12,034 bases of DNA, taken from assembly GCA_023249795.1 (NCBI GenBank), contig JAHFBU010000010.1:3014-15047 (forward strand). Reading direction: 5' to 3'. Of this stretch, positions 7,189 to 12,034 are shown one piece after another. The position numbers were made by a program, and so were the translations under genes. Numbering within the stretch: position 1 is the stretch's first letter; every line of letters starts with the position of its first letter. Source of the DNA: Syntrophaceae bacterium. Lineage in GTDB: Bacteria; Desulfobacterota; Syntrophia; Syntrophales; UBA5619. The notes below the pieces were generated by a model, which saw nothing but the letters and a program-made list of their open reading frames with translations, ran no database searches and was not told where the DNA came from.

Positions 7189-7683
7189 ATGTCTGGAACG
7201 AGGGACGCATTACAGCAGGCCTACGAGGGTGAGGCCAAGGCGGCCCTGCGGCTGAGGGTGTTCGCCCAAAAGGCGGAAGAGGAGGGGTATCCGCAGATTG
7301 CGAAGCTCTTCCGGGTGATCGCCTGGTCCGAGGAGATCCACGGTGCGAGGGCGCTCAAGATTCTGAAGGCGATCAAGACGACGGAGGAAAATCTTGCGGA
7401 GAGCTTCCAGTCGGAGCAGGGCGTGGCGGAGGTCGCGTACGGCCGCTTTGTCCAAGAGGCCGAGGCGGAAGGAAACCATGCCGCGGCCCTCCAGTTCAGC
7501 CAGAGCCGGGATGTTGAAGAGACCCACGCGAAGCTCTACAGGGAGGCGATGAACCACCTGCTGGAAGAACGGGAGACGACCTATCACGTCTGTCAGGTCT
7601 GCGGCTATGTTGCGGACGGGATTCTGCCGGAAGTTTGCCCGGTATGCGGCGCCGGAAAAGAGAAATTCAAAACATTTGAGTGA
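7189..7683 (+). CDS. rbr: Rubrerythrin
   Basis: Peroxide-reducing diiron protein of 164 residues, somewhat shorter than the 191-residue Desulfovibrio form. A four-helix ferritin-like domain (about 1-128) carries a Glu15 in YEGEAKA, Glu48-x2-His51 (SEEIHGAR), a Glu-rich third helix (QEAEAEG, 89-95) and Glu110-x2-His113 (VEETHAK). These are the expected ligands. A C-terminal rubredoxin-like Fe(Cys)4 domain follows, with Cys135-x2-Cys138 and Cys150-x2-Cys153 and the short spacing typical of rubrerythrins. In the family it reduces H2O2 with electrons from rubredoxin, so the neighbouring rubredoxin fits. Start ATG 7189 has GAGGG shortly upstream. The yvlD-like gene starts 23 nt after its stop. Confidence 0.95.
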   Translation: MSGTRDALQQAYEGEAKAALRLRVFAQKAEEEGYPQIAKLFRVIAWSEEIHGARALKILKAIKTTEENLAESFQSEQGVAEVAYGRFVQEAEAEGNHAAALQFSQSRDVEETHAKLYREAMNHLLEERETTYHVCQVCGYVADGILPEVCPVCGAGKEKFKTFE

Positions 7684-7706
7684 ATGAAAACGATCGGAGG
7701 ATTGCC

Positions 7707-8108
7707 ATGAGGGGTGTCATGTTGCGATGGCTCGTGTTGACGGCGGCCGTTCTGATTGCCTGCTGGCTTTTGGACGGCATCCGCGTGAGCGGTTTTTTTC
7801 CGGCCCTTCTTGCCGCGGCCCTCTTGGGGATTCTCAATGCATTCTTTCGTCCCATTTTGATCCTGCTGACGCTGCCCCTGAACATCCTGACCCTCGGTCT
7901 TTTCACTTTTGTGATTAACGCGCTGATGCTCATGATCGTCTCTGCCGTCATTCCGGGGTTCACCGTTCGGGGATTTTGGACCGCCGTTTGGGGGGCCCTG
8001 ATCATCGGAGCAGCGAGCTGGTTGCTGAACGCCTTCATCGGCGGCAGTGGAAAGGTGGAAAGGACGGACGACATCGATCTGAAAAATAAGGGTGGTCGAT
8101 GGGAGTGA
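7707..8108 (+). CDS. YvlD/phage-holin-4-superfamily membrane protein
   Basis: A 133-residue inner-membrane protein with four hydrophobic segments (about 5-24, 29-46, 50-80 and 93-115) and a short polar C-terminal tail. The block GILNAFFRPILILLTLPLN followed by ILTLGLFTFVINALM is the hallmark of the PF04020 family (Bacillus YvlD and relatives). Despite the family name, these are mostly chromosomal proteins of unclear function, and nothing else here is phage-like. ATG 7707 has GGAGG 6 nt upstream. A GTG at 7680 overlapping the rubrerythrin stop is in frame but lacks an SD and would add nine polar residues. Its last 10 nt overlap the start of mutS, so the two are translationally coupled. Confidence 0.9.
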   Translation: MRGVMLRWLVLTAAVLIACWLLDGIRVSGFFPALLAAALLGILNAFFRPILILLTLPLNILTLGLFTFVINALMLMIVSAVIPGFTVRGFWTAVWGALIIGAASWLLNAFIGGSGKVERTDDIDLKNKGGRWE

Positions 8109-10723
8109 ACGATCTGAGTCCCGCCATGCGTCAGTACTGGGAGGTCAAGGAGCGCTATCCGGACTGTATCCTCTTCTTCCGGATGGGCGACTTCTATGAG
8201 ATGTTCTACGAGGATGCCGTGACCGCCTCCAAGGTCCTCGAGATCACGCTGACATCGCGGAACAAGAACAAGGAAGACGCCATCCCTCTCTGCGGCTTTC
8301 CCTACCATGCGGCTTCCACCTATATTTCCAAACTCATCGAAAAAGGGTTCAAGGTGGCCGTCTGCGAGCAGATGGAGGATCCCAGGCTCGCCAAAGGGGT
8401 GGTTAAGCGCGAGGTGATCCGCGTGGTCACTCCCGGTCTCGTTCTCGACACGGAGAATCTCAACGCCAAGGAGAATAATTTTCTTGCGGCCCTGGTCCTC
8501 CGGGATGGTCGTTTCGCCCTTGCTTTTGTCGATATTTCTACCGGAGAATTCCGGTGCACCGAGACGGATGACCGCGAATTCCTCCTGGTGCAGACATCAG
8601 GACTGGCGATCCGTGAACTTCTCATCGTGGAGAACTTTTCCGACGGCGACCTGATTCGGGCCATTGTCGGAGAGGGGGAGCGCTGCCGGGTCAACCGCCT
8701 TTCGCCGGACCGTTTCGATCCGGCAGCGGCGGAAGCCCTCCTGCGCGGCCATTTCCCGGAGGAGAAGCTGTCGGGAATGGCCCTCGAATCCCATCCGGCG
8801 ACGGCGGCCGCGGCCGGCGCCGTTCTGGCCTACATGATGGAGACGCAGAAGGACCGTCTCGACCATATCAACGAGCTGACCGAGTATGAAAGCGGCGCTT
8901 ACCTGATCCTGGACGAGGTCGCCAAACGGAACCTCGAACTTTTTGTCACGATTGCCGAGGGGAAGAAGAGCGGCTCTCTTTTTCATGTGCTTGACGAGAC
9001 CGTGACCTCCCTCGGGGCGAGGAGACTTCGCTGGTGGTTGAACCACCCGCTTCGCGATCCGCACCGAATCCGGGAGCGGCTGGCCGCCGTTTCCGAAATC
9101 CGTGAAGAGCACCTCCTGCGGGGGGCGCTCCGTGGGATTCTTAAATCGGTTTACGATCTGGAGCGCCTCGGAAGCCGGATCGCCGTGGGGCTCGCCAATG
9201 GCCGGGATCTTGTCGCGCTGCGAACCTCGATTCAGGCCGTGCCGGGTCTCCGCGAGGCTATCACCGGAAGCGAGGCCCCTCTCTTGCGGGCGATTCACGA
9301 CGGGATCGACGAGATGACGGACCTCGGAAGTTTGATCGAAAGCGCGATTGTGGATGATCCACCGCTTACGATCCGCGAGGGGGGGATCATCCGGGAGGGG
9401 TATGATCCGGAGCTGGATCAACTGATCTCGATTGTCCGGGACGGCAGGAAATGGATTGCTGCTTTGGAGGAGAAGGAGCGGCAGCGGACAGGCATCAACT
9501 CCCTCAAGGTGGGTTTCAACAGTGTCTTCGGGTATTACATCGAGGTCACCAAGGCCAACGCCCGCCTGGTTCCCGCGGATTATATCCGGAAGCAGACGCT
9601 GGTCAACGCGGAACGCTACATCAACGAGGAGCTCAAGGGTTATGAGGAGACCGTCCTGCATGCGGAAGAGCGGCGGCAGGCGCGGGAATACGATCTCTTC
9701 ACTGACATCCGGGGACGGATTGCGGGGGAGATCCGCCGGATTCAGGGGACAGCGGCGAGGATCGCCGATCTGGACGCCATCGCGTCGCTGGCCGAGGTAG
9801 CCGAGCGTTATAACTACTGCTGTCCCGTCGTCGATGGTGAAGATGAAATTGCGATTACCGACGGCCGCCACCCGGTCGTCGAACGACTTGCCGGCGGGAC
9901 CGGTTTCGTTCCCAATGACCTTCTGCTGGATCTGGAGAGCAACCGCTTTCTGATCATCACCGGGCCGAACATGGCCGGAAAATCGACCTTCATCCGTCAG
10001 GTGGCGTTGATCGTTCTCATGGCCCAGGTCGGCAGCTTTGTTCCCGCAACCAAGGCGCGGATCGGGGTGGTGGACCGGATCTTCACCCGCATCGGCGCGG
10101 CCGACAATCTGGCGCGGGGCCAGAGCACCTTCATGGTGGAGATGACCGAGGTGGCCGACATCCTCCGGCACGCCACGAAACGGAGCCTGATCATACTGGA
10201 CGAGGTCGGGCGCGGAACAAGCACCTTCGACGGTCTCAGCATCGCCTGGGCGGTCGCGGAACACATCCATGATGCGCCTTCGCTGGGTGCGCGGACCCTC
10301 TTTGCCACCCACTATCACGAACTCACGGATCTCGCCGTCACGAAGGCGGGGGTCCGGAATTTCAACATCGCCGTCCGGGAGTGGGGGGAGAAGATCATCT
10401 TCTTGCGGAAGATCATGGAGGGGGGGACCAACCGGAGCTACGGCATACAGGTGGCGCGCCTCGCCGGGGTGCCGGCCGACGTGGTGGTCCGGGCGAACGA
10501 GATTCTCCGCAACCTGGAAAAGGGGGAGCTCGACGAGGCCGGGATGCCGAAGATCGCCCGGGGGCGAAAGGCGGACCGGAAGAACGCAAACCAGCTCAGC
10601 CTCTTTGCAGGAGAGCGGGACGCCGTACTGGACGAGATCCGCGCCATTGATCCGATGAATCTGACCCCGCTCGACGCGCTGCACCACATCAGCATCTGGA
10701 AAGACAAGCTTGGCAAGGGGTGA
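8099..10723 (+). CDS. mutS: DNA mismatch repair protein MutS
   Basis: Full-length 874-residue MutS (E. coli: 853). It binds mispairs and small loops and recruits MutL using ATP. Domain I carries the mismatch-reading Phe-x-Glu motif as Phe32-Tyr33-Glu34 (GDFYEMF). Domains II-IV run through the middle, including the clamp segment GFNSVFGYYIEVTKAN. The ATPase domain has Walker A GPNMAGKST at 622-630, Walker B LIILDEVGRGTST with Asp701-Glu702, and the TLFATHYHEL block. QLSLF at 832-836 near the C-terminus is a good beta-clamp-binding motif. The ATG at 8099 overlaps the end of the membrane-protein gene by 10 nt, with a GGTGGT-like SD. No clear terminator directly follows. The gene converges on the GspE/PilB-type gene across a repeat-filled gap. 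Confidence 0.98.
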   Translation: MGVNDLSPAMRQYWEVKERYPDCILFFRMGDFYEMFYEDAVTASKVLEITLTSRNKNKEDAIPLCGFPYHAASTYISKLIEKGFKVAVCEQMEDPRLAKGVVKREVIRVVTPGLVLDTENLNAKENNFLAALVLRDGRFALAFVDISTGEFRCTETDDREFLLVQTSGLAIRELLIVENFSDGDLIRAIVGEGERCRVNRLSPDRFDPAAAEALLRGHFPEEKLSGMALESHPATAAAAGAVLAYMMETQKDRLDHINELTEYESGAYLILDEVAKRNLELFVTIAEGKKSGSLFHVLDETVTSLGARRLRWWLNHPLRDPHRIRERLAAVSEIREEHLLRGALRGILKSVYDLERLGSRIAVGLANGRDLVALRTSIQAVPGLREAITGSEAPLLRAIHDGIDEMTDLGSLIESAIVDDPPLTIREGGIIREGYDPELDQLISIVRDGRKWIAALEEKERQRTGINSLKVGFNSVFGYYIEVTKANARLVPADYIRKQTLVNAERYINEELKGYEETVLHAEERRQAREYDLFTDIRGRIAGEIRRIQGTAARIADLDAIASLAEVAERYNYCCPVVDGEDEIAITDGRHPVVERLAGGTGFVPNDLLLDLESNRFLIITGPNMAGKSTFIRQVALIVLMAQVGSFVPATKARIGVVDRIFTRIGAADNLARGQSTFMVEMTEVADILRHATKRSLIILDEVGRGTSTFDGLSIAWAVAEHIHDAPSLGARTLFATHYHELTDLAVTKAGVRNFNIAVREWGEKIIFLRKIMEGGTNRSYGIQVARLAGVPADVVVRANEILRNLEKGELDEAGMPKIARGRKADRKNANQLSLFAGERDAVLDEIRAIDPMNLTPLDALHHISIWKDKLGKG

Positions 10724-10765
10724 CGGCCTCGTAATAAGCTCCGCAAGCTTCGAACCTCTTTAATA

Positions 10766-10821
10766 GGCTGTTCAAAAATGTTCAGATGCAAGGCGTGCAA
10801 GAACCGAAGAGCGAAGCGTAT
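10766..10821. repeat. Truncated half of a long palindromic repeat
   Basis: The sequence starting GGCTGTTCAAAAATGTTCAG and passing through ATGCAAGGCG to GAGCGAAGCGTA looks like the left half of a class of long intergenic palindromes that I recall from deltaproteobacterial genomes. Those continue into a mirror half ending in AACATTTTTGAACAGCC. No mirror half exists here: the sequence runs into the terminator hairpin at 10822. The assignment rests on memory of the pattern, not on a second copy in the window. Confidence 0.5.
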
Positions 10822-10856
10822 AAAAAAAGGGGACAGATTTGAAATCCGTCCCCTTT
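10822..10856 (-). terminator. Rho-independent terminator of the GspE/PilB-type gene
   Basis: On the minus strand AAAGGGGACGGATT (10856-10843) pairs with AATCTGTCCCCTTT (10839-10826) across a 3-nt loop. This gives a 14-bp stem with one G.U pair, followed by T7 (10828-10822). It lies 72 nt beyond the ATPase stop. The core GGGGACAGATTT also resembles short palindromes that occur in many copies in related genomes, so it may be a repeat that acts as a terminator. Confidence 0.8.
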
Positions 10857-10860
10857 GATC

Positions 10861-10921
10861 GGGAGTTCCGGGGACACGTTCCTATCCCTTCGGACTTCCG
10901 GAACATGTCTCCGGAACTCCC
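10861..10921. repeat. Inverted repeat with 22-nt arms
   Basis: GGGAGTTCCGGGGACACGTTCC-type arm at 10861-10882 and its inverted copy at 10900-10921 differ at only two positions and enclose a 17-nt loop. The structure ends 6 nt before the ATPase stop codon at 10928-10930, and CGGAACTC occurs twice in tandem at its right edge. It may act with the adjacent hairpin in ending transcription, or be a dispersed repeat. Confidence 0.8.
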
Positions 10922-10927
10922 GGAACT

Positions 10928-12034
10928 CTATTTGATGCAGACCCGTCTCACCTGCTTGAAGTCCGTGACCCCCTGGATCGATTTGTAGATGCCGTCCTGC
11001 AACAGGGTCGTCATCCCTTCCTCCATTGCCAGATCCCGCATGACCTCGACTGACGAGTGCTGCTGAACGAGCCGCTTCATGCCGTCCGTGGCGACGATGA
11101 GTTCGTGGATGCCCATCCGGCCCTTGTATCCCGACTTGTCGCACACATCGCAGCCCTTCGGGCGATACAGGGTGAATTTGTCGTCATAAGCGATGTTGAG
11201 CTTCTTGAAAGACTCTTCGCCGTAACTCTGTACGATCTCGCTAAACTCCTGCTCCGTCGGATGGTAGGCCTCCTTGCATTTCTTGCAGAGGGTTCGGACG
11301 AGACGCTGAGCAAGGATTCCCAGGAGGGCGTCGGCGAAATTAAGCGGGTCGATTCCCATGTCCAGGAGGCGGACGATCGTTTCCGGAGCGCTGTTCGTAT
11401 GGAGCGTGCTGAACACAAGATGCCCGGTCAGCGACGCCTCGACGCCGGTCTTGGCGGTTTCGAAATCGCGCATTTCGCCCACCATGATCACGTCCGGGTC
11501 GGCGCGCAGAAAAGCGCGCATGGCGGCGGCGAAGTCAAAGCCGATCTTCGACTGGACCTGAACCTGGCGCAGTCCGTACTGCGTAATTTCAACGGGGTCC
11601 TCGGCTGTCCAGATTTTACGGTCGGGCGTGTTGATCTCGTGGAGAGCGGCGTGCAGCGTGGTCGTCTTCCCGGAGCCGGTGGGACCGACGACGAGAATCA
11701 TCCCGTAGGGCTTGTCCAGGACACCCTTGAGCTCCTTGAAATTGCGCGTTGACATCCCCATCGAGGTCAGGGGCAGGGTATCCCCGCCCTTGGCCAGAAT
11801 ACGCATCACGACATCCTCGACCCCTCCCTGGGTCGGTATCGTTGCCACGCGCAGCTCGATCTCCTCGCCGCCCGGTTTCCTGAATTTGATCTTGCCGTCC
11901 TGCGGAAGACGCCTGACCGTGATATCGAGGTTCGACATGATCTTGATGCGGGAGATGACCGCCGCGCGATAACTGTAGGGGAGGGTCTGGTAGATCGCGC
12001 AGTCGCCGTCGACACGGTACCGGACTTCGACGTT
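10928..12034 (-). CDS. GspE/PilB-family secretion or pilus ATPase (partial)
   Basis: C-terminal 368 residues of a hexameric ATPase that powers type II secretion or type IV pilus extension. The frame is open to the window edge, so the N-terminus lies outside. Visible in order: the end of the N2 domain (VEVRYRVDG, SRIKIMSNLDI, RRLPQDGKI), Walker A GPTGSGKTTT (codons from 11686 down), the Asp box AEDPVE, Walker B LRADPDVIMVGEMRD, and the His box TGHLVFSTLHTN. Next comes a Cys-x2-Cys (CKKC) ... Cys-x2-Cys (CDVC) zinc-binding insert and the YKGRMGIHEL block. The zinc insert and arginine-rich CTE place it with GspE/PilB rather than the retraction ATPase PilT. The choice between secretion and pilus needs the missing neighbours. 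Its stop at 10928 is followed by two hairpins. Confidence 0.93.
   Translation of the reverse strand, partial: NVEVRYRVDGDCAIYQTLPYSYRAAVISRIKIMSNLDITVRRLPQDGKIKFRKPGGEEIELRVATIPTQGGVEDVVMRILAKGGDTLPLTSMGMSTRNFKELKGVLDKPYGMILVVGPTGSGKTTTLHAALHEINTPDRKIWTAEDPVEITQYGLRQVQVQSKIGFDFAAAMRAFLRADPDVIMVGEMRDFETAKTGVEASLTGHLVFSTLHTNSAPETIVRLLDMGIDPLNFADALLGILAQRLVRTLCKKCKEAYHPTEQEFSEIVQSYGEESFKKLNIAYDDKFTLYRPKGCDVCDKSGYKGRMGIHELIVATDGMKRLVQQHSSVEVMRDLAMEEGMTTLLQDGIYKSIQGVTDFKQVRRVCIK

Noticed and set aside
7707..8108. Prophage remnant suggested by the holin-family name
   Set aside because: PF04020 proteins are common chromosomal membrane proteins, and no lysin, capsid, tail or integrase gene is near.
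8597..10687. A 696-codon open frame on the minus strand opposite mutS
   Set aside because: It is the GC-driven shadow of a fully conserved mutS, its peptide is rich in Arg, Pro, Gly and Asp without recognisable motifs, and it has no suitable upstream signals.

Overview
The window reads as a stretch of ordinary chromosome from an anaerobic Gram-negative bacterium. By inference it is a syntrophic or sulfate-reducing deltaproteobacterium (Desulfobacterota, Syntrophales-like). The basis is an outer-membrane beta-barrel protein, a monofunctional peptidoglycan transglycosylase, a type II secretion/type IV pilus-class ATPase, an anaerobe-type oxygen-defence cluster (A-type flavoprotein, rubredoxin, rubrerythrin) and moderately high GC. 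No phage, plasmid, CRISPR or insertion-sequence gene was found, and I see no convincing new multi-gene system.

Layout. 1-201: no convincing gene; it holds a 12-bp perfect palindrome and an open frame of unknown value. 202-993 (-): secreted LysM + NlpC/P60 cell-wall hydrolase. 1164-1592 (-): PaaI-type hotdog thioesterase. 1780-2670 (+): mtgA, divergent from the thioesterase. 2671-2838: short gap with nothing recognisable. 2839-4070 (-): acetyl-CoA acetyltransferase broken by a frameshift that family comparison explains as a loss of about 19 nt. 4087-5127 (-): beta-barrel protein, 16 nt upstream of the thiolase and probably co-transcribed with it. 5327-5402 (-): tRNA-Asn(GTT) with its own promoter and a strong terminator.

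5637-10723 (+): fprA, rubredoxin, rubrerythrin, a YvlD-like membrane protein and mutS, all on one strand. The first three form a coherent route: rubredoxin can carry electrons to the flavo-diiron protein, which reduces O2 or NO to harmless products, and to rubrerythrin, which reduces peroxide. The rubrerythrin-yvlD-mutS spacing (23 nt, then a 10-nt overlap) suggests that mismatch repair can be co-expressed with oxygen defence. A large imperfect palindrome (7084-7169) lies between rubredoxin and rubrerythrin.

10724-10927: the convergent gap between mutS and the secretion ATPase. It is packed with three repeat-like elements: half of a longer palindromic repeat, a textbook terminator hairpin serving the minus strand, and a 22-bp-stem inverted repeat. 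10928-12034 (-): GspE/PilB-family ATPase whose N-terminal part lies beyond the window. No stretch longer than 300 bases lacks a gene.
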